From: Hofstenia miamia
Taxonomy: Eukaryota > Xenacoelomorpha > Acoela
DNA length: 64,000 nt
Assembly: GCA_004352715.1 (NCBI GenBank)
Contig: SCFE01000118.1
Coordinates: 56,651 to 120,650, forward strand
Reading direction: 5' to 3'
A program made the translations under genes and the position numbers. Shown here one piece after another: positions 24,085 to 36,020 of the stretch. Below the pieces are notes generated by a model. That model was not told the DNA's origin. It ran no database searches and saw only the letters and a list, made by a program, of their open reading frames with translations. The first letter of the stretch is position 1. Every line of letters starts with the position of its first letter.

Positions 24085-25335
24085 CCATCAGAGAGAAGCA
24101 CTGCATAGAGACAGTGAATAACACACCAATTCAACAACCAATCCAACACCTAAAACAGGAATACTCTAAAATCATTATGGACTTACTAAATAATGGTATC
24201 ATCCAGCCATCAAAAAGACCACTTGCATCACCAACTATGTTCATCAAACAAAATGACAAATATAGACTATGCATAGATTTTTGTAAGCTCAATAATATCA
24301 CCAAAAAAGACACTTACTCTCTTCCTCAAATCAATCAAATACTGTACATGTCATATAAAAATTCATTCTTTACAACACTTGACTTATTTAAGGCCTATTG
24401 ACATGGAAAAAACTGCCTTTATTTCTCCTCATGGTCTCTTTGAATGGCTGTACATGACCTTTGGCCTTTGTAATGCACCAGCCACATTTCAGCATTAAAT
24501 CACTAGGGTACTACAAAACAACAAACATCAATTAGACAAAGGCATCACTGCATGTATTGACAATATTCTCATTGTATTGAAATGAATACCCAAAAACCTA
24601 AAAAACCTTGATAAGATCTTACATTTACTAAAATCTTCTGGTCTAAGAATAAACACACAAAAATGTCACTTCCTAGAAAAATCAGTTGTATTCTTCAGCA
24701 GAAAGAAAGGAAGATGCACATGATACAATTGAAAAAATTATGCCTCCCAACAACAAAAAAAATACAACAAATATTAGGTTTTTTCAATTATTACCAAATA
24801 TTCATACCCAATATTGATGGAAAAACCATCTATATATCTAATCTACTAAAAGCTACAACACAATTGGTGGTCTTGGGGTCACCTACAAGCACTAAATAAC
24901 TTAAAAGCAGAATTGAAACACTTACCTAGTCTGAATACCCAAGATTTTTCAAAGAAATTCATCATTGACTGTGATGCCAGTTCTGTAGCCATCAGTGTGG
25001 CACTAAGTCAAATGATAAATGGAATAGAAACACTAAGCCAATTCTTCAGCTGTAAACTCTGCCCAGCAGAATTGAACTACGGCTCAACAAAGGCTGAGGA
25101 GATGCTCACCTTCATTGAAACCCTGAAGAAATTCAGATATTTCCTGTTAGGCCAATCATACTTCACTGTCTGCACTTACAATTCTGGCATAAGTTGCCTG
25201 AAAAAATTCTCTGGCAACTGATCTAACATCATTGCTTGCTGGATTGAGTATTTGACCAACTTCAACGACATGATAGTTCACCACAAAGGTAGACAACACA
25301 CAAATGCCAATCTTTTAACTGCATTGATGCAATAC
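24085..25335 (+). pseudogene. LTR element reverse transcriptase and RNase H remnant
   Basis: RT motifs appear in order across two frames: HCIETVNNTPIQQ (N-terminal block), [11 protein letters not shown] (for DYRxLN), FFTTLDL (first catalytic Asp), then after a frameshift near 24400 [11 protein letters not shown], and CIDNILI where YxDD is expected, so the catalytic pair is broken. RNase H follows from 24913: DCDASSVAISVALSQ with the first Asp, NYGSTKAEEM with the Glu, and CTYN where the Asp of TDH should be. The domain ends in NANLLTAL (for ADALSR) near 25300. Order and motifs are Ty3/Gypsy; catalytic changes and frameshifts show it is inactive. Confidence 0.88.
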
Positions 25336-25439
25336 CACCATAATGAAGCCAAACCAACACAACAGAAAGGTCCTTTGCCATTTATCTCCCAGTCAGCATA
25401 CCATAATTTGCCCAACATCAATACAGATAGACAAGGCCA

Positions 25440-26826
25440 TCCAATTGTATCAGTCCATCTAAAAGACGAGATTAATGAACAAGAGATCATTAAACATCAA
25501 CACAATGACATACAATTAATAGAGAAAATAAATAAAATTAAAAATCTGAAAACACAATTAACCAATTTAATCAATAAATATTACAATAACTATAAATGTG
25601 CTTTAACAGTGAACAGCCTTCTTTTTGTCACAGATAAACATCACAATCAAATCACATTACCAGAATACTATAAATGAGACATTGCCTGCAAATTCCATGA
25701 AAGAGGCCACAATTGTATCATCTAAACAGAATGAACCTTGAACACCCAGTTCATCTGCATAGGTGTATGATCCATCATTACCAACATCATTGATAAATGT
25801 ACCACTTGCATTCTAAGCAACACTACACATTTTCCTAAACAAAAAACAAATCTTCAAAAAATCACATCACCTGGTCCAAATGATATAGTCCATGTAGATA
25901 TTGAACAACTGTCAAAGGATGATGAAGGTTTTCAATACATTCTCATATTAGTTGACAACTTCACCAAGTATGCTCACATAGTCCCCATCATTGACCAAAC
26001 AGCACATACTGTCACCACAGCAATCCTACACACATTGATTCTCTGTTTTGGTCCTATGACTACACTAATATCAGATAAAGGTACACAATTTAAAAGCTCT
26101 GTCACACAAGAACTACTGCAACAGCTTGATATGTTACACAAGCATGCTGCACCATACCATCAGCAAAGCAATGGCATATTAGAATGACTAAATAAAACTT
26201 TAATTAAACTAATTTGCATTGCTACTTCCAGAGTCAGAGGCAAATATTAGAGATACATACTTCCCCATTTTGAATTCTTTTACAATACTAGTGTCCACTC
26301 CACTACTTGTCTTACAGCTTTCAAGGCAACATACAGTCATGAAGCTAATACACCACTAGCAATGATGTATAAACAATACAAACTACTACTTAAAAATGAT
26401 TACATTAAAGACTTGATGCAGCAACTCCAGGAAATACATTAAACCATTTGCATGTTCAATAAGAAAGGTTCAGTATGCCAAATACACAATTACAACAAAG
26501 ACATATATGGCCATTCACATCAAGTTTGTGATAAAGTGTACTCTTTTACACCAGTACAGACAACTGATGACAAACAAATGTATAAAATTGCAACATCCTG
26601 GACAGGTAAAGTGTTAGACCATAACAATTACATCTTAGACAATGGTAAAACAAGAAATTTACAATCATTATGTAGAACTATCAAAGAAATAGAACATACA
26701 ACAATCAATAACAAAGATGAATTTCAAATCATAAATAATGATAAAAACACCTTTACACTAATGCCTGAGCAAGATGATTTTCATGAGTATTTGTTTGATG
26801 ATCCTGTGACATTTCCTGACATATAA
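25440..26826 (+). pseudogene. LTR element integrase remnant with GPY/F-like C-terminus
   Basis: The zinc-binding region keeps H-x3-H (FHERGH, about 25700) and CTTC (about 25800) but contains stops. The core has HVDIEQL (first Asp), SDKGTQF (second Asp) and NGILE (Glu) followed at once by a stop where the usual Arg stands. The last ORF (26452-26826) carries CDKVYSF, then WTGKVLDHNNYIL and TRNLQSL, the pattern of the GPY/F module at the end of Ty3-type integrases. No chromodomain follows. Confidence 0.85.
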
Positions 26827-29800
26827 AATCTGCAAATTTGAACCTTACCTAAAAACGCAATCAATCCCACAGACTGGGATCTCAATCTTAACATTCTTTT
26901 TAGCTCTCAATCAAATGAAGCAAACTCCTTGCAAACATTCCAGCAGTGAGAGCAGCATGCTTCACACCTCCAAATACTACACCAAACAAGTAGTCCACTC
27001 TTGCATCCATTGTACAGGTTAGATGCTGGTGTAAACTGCACACCTAGTTTGGTAGTAATGACCTAATCACTACCAACGCAATCACATGTTGGAGCATTGA
27101 ACCCTTTATCCTCCCCATGGTACAGCATAGAGAGCAAATGCATTTTGAGTAGTCATTCAACCTCGCCAAGCACCTACCCATGGTACAGCTCAGATAGCCA
27201 TCTCACAGATAGGTCTGATATGGGAATTGGAGACTAATATAGCAGAGGAGCCAGTGTTACAACCATTGGTATTACCTCAATCTAAGAAATATCAGCATCA
27301 CTCAATTTCCCCCCTAAGTTTTATATCTTCACAGAGATCTGCCTCTCAGCAACACTCATTGGAACAGCAGCAACAATGCCATGCTCAACTTTCATGCTAT
27401 ATTACTGAATCTCAAATATCTCTAGAAACAAAATTGTTCAAAAACAAACAATTGGATACTCCCAATCACAAAGTTAGCTGTTCTGTGTTACCTTATGTTA
27501 TTTATGCAGAAAAACATCCAGCTATCAATACTCTTTTTTTTATACTCACAAGATGCATGAAGAAATGAATCAATCCTATTATCACAGTACTGTTGATTCT
27601 ACCTTTGATGCAGAATTTTGTATTACTAATCTTCACTGTTTATTAACTTACAAAGACAATTTGATTATGCAATCTGAAGTTAATCTTTCTCTGGAAAACT
27701 TACTAGTTATTTATTTCATTAAAACTGAAGAACTATCTGATACAAAACTTATAGAGAAGATATCATTTGCTTACAACCTTGCTAAATCTTCTTGCATTAA
27801 ACTCACTCTTGTTATCTTGGATACTACCCAAAATCACTTATATGGAGCTGAACTTTATGAACTTGAACTTGGTTTGGATAATTTCTTTATTCTCTGCCTG
27901 ACTAACTTTGCTGTTCTTAGCTTACCACATTACAATTCTTCTACTGCAGCATTAATTCATATTGATCTGTATCTACATAGAATTTGCCCAAGACACCACA
28001 TCATGGTTGACAAATGCTTAGCAGTAGACATCTTACTACATGCGCAGTCATATGAATTAATCACNCTAGGCTTGCATGTAGTTATCTATATGTAAGTTTA
28101 TTATATGTACGAACTCATAACAAGCTAATGCATCACGGTTGCGAGATTCCTTTACTATACAAACGCATCGATAACAAGAACAATCAATACATTAAATTAG
28201 TAAGGTATCACACATTATCACCATTGTATTTATGTAAAATCCTCTACCTAGCTTATTACGCCATGTCTAATTACTGATAATGAGTACTCTAGTANTATTG
28301 ATCTGTATTTACATAGAATATGCCTGAGACAATGCATCATGATTGATAAATGCTTAGTAGTAGACATCTTACTACAGGCACAGTTGTATGAATTAATCAC
28401 TGAACAACCTGCTCCTGCTAACATTACTGAAATATATGTCAGCTTTGCTTTTACTCAATCAGTCAAATGATAGTGCCAGTATCTGGACTAACATCAAAGC
28501 TGATTGTCCAACAGAAAACAACTAGCCTTGCATTAACATATCATCACTGTCCAGCAAATATCAATACTCAGCAGAAAGACTATTGCATAACATAGAACAA
28601 AATCTAACTGCTCAGGATCAAACTGATTTTAGGAAAGCTTTCTTTGAGGAACCATGAGCACCAGACATTAACACAAAATCAGCACTCTGGTTAATCACCA
28701 TATATCTAACTGAAGACCCACATTAGAATTTCCAATATCTCATAAAACTCATGATCCATTCACAAAAGCAAGTACCATGAAATCTCTGTTGTTCCTATCT
28801 CTGTGAGATTAAAGAATTGACTTTTGTACAGAACATCCCTACTTATGTCACCTCAAGGGAAACAAGCTAAGCCTGCCAATCTTTTTAAGAAGTACTACTT
28901 ACATATAATTAATAAGGAAAATCCTCTCAGCTCTTTACCAATAACACTCATTAGCAACAAACTCACTATTACAACAAGAGATATTCATATGCTTTCTGAC
29001 ACTTGCAAGAAATATATGTGGGGAGCTACCTGTGGTCATCAATGCATTTCATTCATCACCAACAGCATTCAACATTCAATTACTATGACAAATCCAAAAA
29101 AATTCTTTTCAATTACCACAGCAAATATTATCTGGAAAGCTCTTACAACATGTTAATGACTACTTTGAACTATTGAAAAGATGGATCAAAACACATACTG
29201 ATAGAAATTCTAGAAGAAGCTATCCAATCACCACAACAACTGTAAATCAACAAGGGTAACATGTTATCTACTGAGATACCTCTAATGCCACACCACCAAA
29301 ACAATCATAAAAGAGAACAACCTTGAAAAACTAGGTGCCAAAATACTACCACCACAACCTGAGTGGGTTAAAACAGACGTGTCTACCTATTTCATACATG
29401 TTATGAAAGCCACTCCTGTTAATGCAAAAATTGTAGATTGCCAGTACAACATCATGAAAGCATGTGAAAGTATCTTGTACATGAAAACTTGTTTTACAAA
29501 AGCATGGTCTAAAACTGCATTCAATGTGGAATGTACAACTTCCAAACTTGTCTTATCAGAACTTCTCAGTCCTCATTACAGCTCTGATACCCAATGGAAA
29601 CACATAGTTCATGCACAGGTGAACTATCCTATTTCCATAGGTATCAGCAAATTGGACATCACTCCTACTACTGATATCTCTGTGGAAGAGGCGATCAAAA
29701 TGGAAAATAATTACTGTATCCCCAATCCACTAATCCACACCACTATTATACAACCAGCATGAAAATCAGCTCACAAGAGAACACGCCATGTACACATCCT

Positions 29801-31354
29801 GCTAACTGAAGAGGACCAGTACATTAACAACCTAGGTGATCTCATTAAAACTTTACACTTGGAAAAATACAAGCAGAGCTAACAAAAAGTGACCTCATGC
29901 TTTTATGCTGATGGTCATGTAACACTAGAGTATGTTTTCAGAAATGGCAAACCTGTAGCTGATCAAATCAATCACCTCATACATTCCCTCACAAAGCTTC
30001 TGTCTAAAACTGTTATATTCTCTTGGATGAACAACCTCCTCTGGACCAATTTAATCCAAATGACACTAAAATATTATGATGTTTCAAATTGCATTGCAAA
30101 TATAACAATGATGCAAGCCAAAATTAATGATCCCAATCTAATTACAGAGGAGATACTCAATGAACACATATCAATATATTTTGATGATGTCAAATCTCAT
30201 ACTAATTTATATTCTTTCTTTAAATTCTTTTATCCAGATACTACAATCAAGGANGATTGCTTGAAATGAGAATAAGGTTTATTTTTCTTTTCTAGCAGGA
30301 TGCCAGTGATTGTGATATCTTTTGTACTTAGCATGACATGTTTATTGGAGTTATTTAGTATGGCTGTAAAAGCATAGTTGTTGTTGATGGTGGCAAGGTT
30401 GTTGAGAATGGTGATGTTTGAATTCCATATAATAGGGGTGTGTGATTCAGACTTTTTCCAAATCAATTTAATTTCAATTCAATGCAGAGAAAAATCAATT
30501 CAATTCTATGCAAAATCAATTCAATGCAAGAAATTACTTCAAATCCAAAACTGAACACATTGAACTTANTATCAATATATTTTGATGATGTCAAATCTCA
30601 TACTAATTTATATTCTTTCTTTAAATTCTTTTATCCAGATACTACAATCAAGGAAGATGAAGCTTATGCCTCTGACATCAATGATCTCATGACATTACTC
30701 ATTGCTTAAAAGGATTATGTCTCTACTACAAATTTTACAATGTTTTTACCAGAAAAATCAATTCACTGCAGTATGCCTTACCAATATCTACACAAATGAT
30801 AAACCTAAAATTGTACAAATTTACCAAAACTCTTATGACAGAATTGGAATTGATTTGCTATGCAACTCATTCAACTGAATTCTCTAATATCCNCAAAATC
30901 AATTCAATGCAAGAAATTACTTCAAATCCAAAACTGAACACATTGAACTTATTTAAAATTTTCTCTCAAAAATAACAACATCTGAAAATTTATCAGTGAA
31001 TTTCTTTGACTGGCTGCTGTTACTATACTCCCAGCATCTGACCACACTCTTTTGAATGGAAGTACTGTAGCTAAAAGGCTTTTTGCAGCAACTGACAGAT
31101 GTCAAAATTTTGATTTTTGATTTCGCCAAAATTGAAGAAGGCATTCAATTCTAGAAATTGTGGTATTGCTAAAATCAATTTACTTTCCATTCAATGCAGA
31201 GAAAAATCAATTCAATTCTATTCAAAATCAATTCAATGCAAGAAATTACTTCAAATCCAAAACTGAATACATTGAACTTATTTAAAATTTTCTCTCAAAA
31301 ATAACAACATCTGAAAATTTATCAGTGAATGTCTTTGACTGGCTGCTGTTACTA
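26827..31354 (+). pseudogene. Unassigned 3' coding region of the LTR element
   Basis: Between integrase and 3' LTR lie about 4.5 kb with long broken plus-strand ORFs (27227-27568, 27553-28064, 28824-29156, 29379-29762, 29889-30253 continued at 30650-30709). Three of them share one frame and stops or frameshifts join the rest, so one protein of perhaps 1000 residues is plausible. I recognise no domain: no signal peptide, membrane anchor or furin-like site argues for an envelope, and there is no protease, helicase or methyltransferase motif. Runs such as FYADGHVTLEYVFRNGKP look like a folded protein. Sequences at 28066-28294, 30255-30568 and 30894-31354 are foreign or repeated assembly pieces, not part of the ORF. 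Confidence 0.55.
28065..28295. other. Foreign assembly piece between two single Ns
   Basis: The segment 28066-28294 is bounded by N at 28065 and 28295. About 100 bp before the first N (27960-28064) are repeated with several differences after the second (28296-28402), so the true path probably goes from 28064 straight into the second copy. The piece is CpG-rich, unlike the surrounding desert. Confidence 0.75.
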
Positions 31355-31355
31355 N
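30254..31355. other. Misjoined block with four single Ns and repeated contig ends
   Basis: N at 30254, 30569, 30893 and 31355. About 80 bp ending at 30253 recur after 30569; about 58 bp ending at 30568 recur after 30893; CTAATATCC before 30893 recurs after 31355; and 30894-31053 largely recurs at 31225-31354. A small repeat with ATTCAATGCA-type units, starting near 30434 with a hAT-like GGGGTGTGTGATTCAG, has been interleaved with the LTR element. The likely true order is 30253 to 30650-30892 to 31356. Confidence 0.75.
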
Positions 31356-31461
31356 CTAATATCCTATCTTAGAGTGATACATGTGCTATCTCATTGTTAC
31401 AACATGCACAGCAACTCACACAGCCAGATATCATTGAAATTAGTTGATTAAAATACCCCAG

Positions 31462-31472
31462 CTTGGGGGGCA
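31462..31472 (+). other. Polypurine tract of the LTR element
   Basis: A G-rich stretch ending TTGGGGGGCA lies immediately before the 3' LTR, the expected place for the plus-strand primer of reverse transcription. Confidence 0.75.
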
Positions 31473-32304
31473 TGTGGCATCAACTGCTGCCTTTACAAAC
31501 ATTTTCATAATTATTATTTTGAAATTAATAAATATTAATTGTACAATATTTAAATGAATTTGTAATTGTCTTGATTGCCATATTAAGTGTTAGACAATCT
31601 GTGCTATTTTTGAACATTTACATCTTCTACCACACAGTATTTCTGATATTAGTTGATTAAATATGCAAAAAGTCATAAGGCACCTGCTAGTGTTTATGCA
31701 TAGTTAACAGTATGCTTTTACTGTTACTTCTGTTGATAAAATACCTGTTTTTCTGTTTAAATACTTTGATTTTGTTATCAAAAGTGCAATAGATTTTACT
31801 CAACCTTTACTTCTAGTTGCATATGTCATTTATTTAAAATGCTTTTCTAAATTATCTGATTGTTGCCAAGGGTGCCTAGTTCAGGTACAGACTTACAAGT
31901 TCATCACTACAGCACTTTGGCATGTCTAGGTATAGGGCTTTACACAACTGCTTGTCATTCATTATGTTTATTATATTTTATTGTGGCCCCTAAATTGCAT
32001 GAGCTGAGGCCTTCACCAAGTTTAGGTACACAAGCACATAGGGTACACATTGCACACAAGAACTTATAGGGCTTCTCTCTCTCTTTATGTAAATTAGGGC
32101 TCCTGTCTAACATGACTCTTTCTCTTAATGTTCTCTGTATCAGATCAGCTGAGTGTGGCCATGCACCCTTCTCTTACCTGATCTCCTGGCTATCCTTAAC
32201 TTTTAGTAGTAATAGGCTTCTTAACACTGGAGCCAGGCCATTAATTACTGAGACATAGGCAAATCCTGGTGTTCATCAACTCAGATCTCCATACTGATGC
32301 CACA
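31473..32304 (+). repeat. 3' LTR (832 bp)
   Basis: Starts TGTGGCATCAACTG and ends CTGATGCCACA, followed by ATAG (32305-32308). Differs from the 5' LTR by many substitutions and several small indels. Confidence 0.93.
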
Positions 32305-32375
32305 ATAGTTTCTTGTAGATTAATATTCTCCTAGGACTATTGCAAGATACAATAATGAATTACACTTTCTGTATA
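32305..32375 (+). repeat. Right part of the dispersed repeat split by the LTR element
   Basis: Continues the match begun at 20148-20373: ATAGTTTC, then CAATAATGAATTACAC, matching the reverse complement of about 35725-35799. Confidence 0.8.
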
Positions 32376-32394
32376 ACAAAAAATATATGTTTTG

Positions 32395-32580
32395 TAAGCA
32401 AACCCTGACCCAAAACCCTATTTTTCATCATTTATAGACCTACACACTAACCCAAACCCAAGTTTCCAAAAAAATTTTCTAGACCTAAACCCAAGCCCAA
32501 ACCCCTATTTTATGGGTGTAAACCCTAGACCAAAATCTTATTTTTTCATCATTTTATAGACAAAAGCCCTAACCAATATA
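32395..32580. repeat. Degenerate AAACCCTA-rich tandem repeat
   Basis: Variants of AACCCTA, AACCCAA and AACCCCTA are scattered through the segment. CCAAAACCCTATTTTTCATC (from about 32410) recurs about 120 bp later as CCAAAATCTTATTTTTTCATC. It resembles decayed interstitial telomere-like repeats but is far from a perfect array. Confidence 0.5.
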
Positions 32581-34008
32581 CAATCAATTCAAAAAAAATA
32601 AAACTAACCAACAATTGTAAATTATAACTTTATTATGCTTCCAAATTTCATTTTATTTAATTTGATCATATACTTTGGGGATGTGCTTTAATAAATTTGC
32701 AAAGCATATTGTAGAATTGTGGGCTGGAATTATAATTACACTAGCTAACTCATTGACACTGCAGAAGGTTGAAAGAGTGACCTCATAAGAACAGCCCTGA
32801 TTCCATTAAATAGAATTATTAAAACAAACATTGGTAATTCATCCAAGTAACTATGACTTTTTAGGTAAAATCCAAGATAATCAATTTGTATGGCTTCCAG
32901 CTGAAGTGCTGGCAAAAGGTAAAAGTGTGCTTAACCTTAGTGAATGGTGCTAACTTAGATGTCTCACATTTTATTTTCTATCCTGATAACAATAAACATC
33001 TCATTTTCATTGTTTTCTATCAACTCACTAAATAATAGCATGTAGTTACCATGCATTTGTGCTAACCAACAGCATAATATCATCACAGTGTAATCAGTTA
33101 TAGGTGCATGTACACATTGCATATAGAATGAGAGATTTATTATTTCCTTATATGTATCTGTATCTGTAACTTAAATGTCCACAATTTGGGATAGGTGATC
33201 TGAAAAGATCTCTAGAAACTACGTGTTGCCCCAGTACTTTGAGGAAAGTACTCCAAAATTGCCGCCTTAACTTACATGATTATTTGCATATTGAAAAGCA
33301 GATAAGTAAAATAAGAAAAGGTAAATGGTAATTGAAGCTAAATAAAATCTATTAACTGTTCTCAACATTGTTACTCAATTTATACAATTCAAGTTATTGC
33401 CTGTCTTTGTTTACAATCAAAATCATGTCATAATTTCCCTCACAATTTAATATGAGCAATACAATTAGCACCACTAGAGCAGACATGAAGACAGCTTTCA
33501 TAAAAATAAACTAGAAATAAAGAGTTGCATCATCCTGACGTCAATACAAAACTAAAAAAAGAATAATAACCATGAAAAAGTCCTCAAGTGACTCTACAAT
33601 ATGAGTATCATCAGGTTTAGATATATAGTCCACAGGAGATGTAAAATGACAAGGAATCAAGAAACTAAAATTAAAAGAATGATTGTTTTAATAAAGTGTG
33701 ATAAATTGTAGGGTGTAGGCTTAGAGGTATCAATGAGCATTAAGATTTTCTAAGAAATATGTCAAAAAAACAAAACTCAAGAAACAATTGCTTTTTTAAA
33801 AAATTTTACTTTAATAATAGGTTTGAACTGTAAATGACTTGGAATTTTTCAAAATCCATTTGAAAAATAAACACAAAAAACTTTTCTTTGTAAATGCAAA
33901 GTTAAAGTATGTACTGGAAAAATCTGAAACAGCCAAAATAATAAATAACAGCTTCATATAGAATTTCCAGCATATAATAATAATCACTAGAATTGATAAG
34001 TCATACAG

Positions 34009-34010
<2 letters not shown>
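32581..34010. other. No gene seen
   Basis: AT-rich, CpG-poor sequence without recognisable exons or repeats. Confidence 0.4.

Positions 34011-34040
<30 letters not shown>
34011..34040. repeat. (TA)n microsatellite
   Basis: About 15 uninterrupted AT units. Confidence 0.95.
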
Positions 34041-34044
<4 letters not shown>

Positions 34045-34345
34045 GTAAAGAATATCGTAAGTGCACTTCTTCATGGCAAAATTAAAGCATTAAAAATTTT
34101 GAAGAAATTTTTCCTTAAAAATAAATTGCTAAAGCATATATATTTATGATGTGCAAGTTTATGAAATGCTATGAAATGAACTAAAAAACCATAAACCATC
34201 TGTGCTGGATGGATGAAATATGGGGCCCAAAAATGTCTCATATATCACAACTGTTCTACCAATGACTTACATTATAATTCATTTAATGTTATTTAAAGAC
34301 CTCACTAAGAAATATTTTTATTTATTGTTATTTCAGGTGTTATTT

Positions 34346-35345
34346 NNNNNNNNNNNNNNNNNNNNNNNNNNNNNNNNNNNNNNNNNNNNNNNNNNNNNNN
34401 NNNNNNNNNNNNNNNNNNNNNNNNNNNNNNNNNNNNNNNNNNNNNNNNNNNNNNNNNNNNNNNNNNNNNNNNNNNNNNNNNNNNNNNNNNNNNNNNNNNN
34501 NNNNNNNNNNNNNNNNNNNNNNNNNNNNNNNNNNNNNNNNNNNNNNNNNNNNNNNNNNNNNNNNNNNNNNNNNNNNNNNNNNNNNNNNNNNNNNNNNNNN
34601 NNNNNNNNNNNNNNNNNNNNNNNNNNNNNNNNNNNNNNNNNNNNNNNNNNNNNNNNNNNNNNNNNNNNNNNNNNNNNNNNNNNNNNNNNNNNNNNNNNNN
34701 NNNNNNNNNNNNNNNNNNNNNNNNNNNNNNNNNNNNNNNNNNNNNNNNNNNNNNNNNNNNNNNNNNNNNNNNNNNNNNNNNNNNNNNNNNNNNNNNNNNN
34801 NNNNNNNNNNNNNNNNNNNNNNNNNNNNNNNNNNNNNNNNNNNNNNNNNNNNNNNNNNNNNNNNNNNNNNNNNNNNNNNNNNNNNNNNNNNNNNNNNNNN
34901 NNNNNNNNNNNNNNNNNNNNNNNNNNNNNNNNNNNNNNNNNNNNNNNNNNNNNNNNNNNNNNNNNNNNNNNNNNNNNNNNNNNNNNNNNNNNNNNNNNNN
35001 NNNNNNNNNNNNNNNNNNNNNNNNNNNNNNNNNNNNNNNNNNNNNNNNNNNNNNNNNNNNNNNNNNNNNNNNNNNNNNNNNNNNNNNNNNNNNNNNNNNN
35101 NNNNNNNNNNNNNNNNNNNNNNNNNNNNNNNNNNNNNNNNNNNNNNNNNNNNNNNNNNNNNNNNNNNNNNNNNNNNNNNNNNNNNNNNNNNNNNNNNNNN
35201 NNNNNNNNNNNNNNNNNNNNNNNNNNNNNNNNNNNNNNNNNNNNNNNNNNNNNNNNNNNNNNNNNNNNNNNNNNNNNNNNNNNNNNNNNNNNNNNNNNNN
35301 NNNNNNNNNNNNNNNNNNNNNNNNNNNNNNNNNNNNNNNNNNNNN
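34346..35345. other. Assembly gap of exactly 1000 N
   Basis: A round-number scaffold gap. Its right edge is a (TA)n run (35346-35364), a likely cause of the break. Long ORFs that span it are artefacts. Confidence 0.97.
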
Positions 35346-35429
35346 TATATATATATATATATATTTAGAAAATGGAAGTTTGTAATTAATAGATCATTTT
35401 TAACTGCAGTTTGTGAAAAATAGAGTAAA

Positions 35430-35660
35430 TTTTTTAGGTGCACATAACTCAAATTTGAAATCTACAAGTCTTAGAGTATCTAAAAATACTAAGCCTTACT
35501 TAAAAATCAAATGGACTTAAATGTTGGATTGAATTTTGTTTAATGAATCATAAATTCTGGAAAGTGACCTTTATTAATTTTTTGGGTGCCCTAAACTTGG
35601 ATTGAAATCTAAAGATCTTAGAGTAGCTAAAAATACTAAGCATTAGTTAAATATCAAATA
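35430..35660. repeat. Diverged tandem duplication, unit about 147 bp
   Basis: The segment 35430-35512 (TTTTTTAGGTGC, then CTTAGAGTATCTAAAAATAC) recurs at 35577-35660 (TTTTTTGGGTGC, then CTTAGAGTAGCTAAAAATAC) with moderate divergence. Confidence 0.65.
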
Positions 35661-35724
35661 CTCTTAAATATGAAAGCAAATATCAAATTTGTAAATTGTG
35701 CAGTACATTGACAGAAAACACTTA

Positions 35725-36020
35725 CTGTTATATGCAATGTGTAATTCATTATTGTATAATGCAATCATACTAGGAGAAAAGTAATCTACTAGAAACTATT
35801 ATATCATACATTCAATAATTGCATTAGTTGAGGAAAATCATGATGACTTCACATATCATAATTGAAATGTTTAGCTAATTGATAGCTTTAATATATCATG
35901 ATGTAATACTCAACATGACTATTTTAGGCATGTTAAAAGTTGTGTGCATAAACAAGTTGTGTACACCATTTACAGGGACCCTTAGTTTTTAGTTGAAGTT
36001 GCCAATAAAAGAAGGAATGG
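35725..36020 (-). repeat. Unoccupied inverted copy of the LTR element's target repeat
   Basis: On the minus strand this copy runs uninterrupted through the point where the LTR element sits in the other copy. ATAG occurs once here (plus-strand CTAT, 35796-35799), against twice around the element. A shorter related fragment lies at about 36562-36612. Confidence 0.85.

Larger units (their letters stand above)
20374..32304 (+). mobile_element. Decayed Ty3/Gypsy-type LTR retrotransposon, 11.9 kb
   Basis: Two long direct repeats (817 and 832 bp) with TGTGGCAT...ATGCCACA ends bound an interior with Ty3-order remnants: gag, protease, RT, RNase H, integrase, then a long extra 3' region. ATAG is duplicated on both sides (20370-20373 and 32305-32308). 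A purine-rich tract ending TTGGGGGGCA directly precedes the 3' LTR. I see no convincing tRNA primer site after the 5' LTR (TTGTGACCACTGCAGG follows). Stops and frameshifts break every ORF and several catalytic residues are substituted, so this copy is dead. By eye the LTRs are about 85-90% identical, so the insertion is old. Foreign sequence and local duplications at single-N joints (28065-28402 and 30254-31355) inflate its length. Confidence 0.92.

Noticed and set aside
30953-31144. Minus-strand ORF in the misjoined block
   Set aside because: Lies in a repeat fragment at single-N joints; the hint of a hAT-like terminus (GGGGTGTGTGATT) is too weak to call an element.
26827-31354. Envelope gene of an endogenous retrovirus
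   Set aside because: No signal peptide, membrane anchor or cleavage motif can be seen; the region is left unassigned.
34220-35452. Very long ORFs on both strands
   Set aside because: They consist almost wholly of unknown residues across the 1000-N gap.
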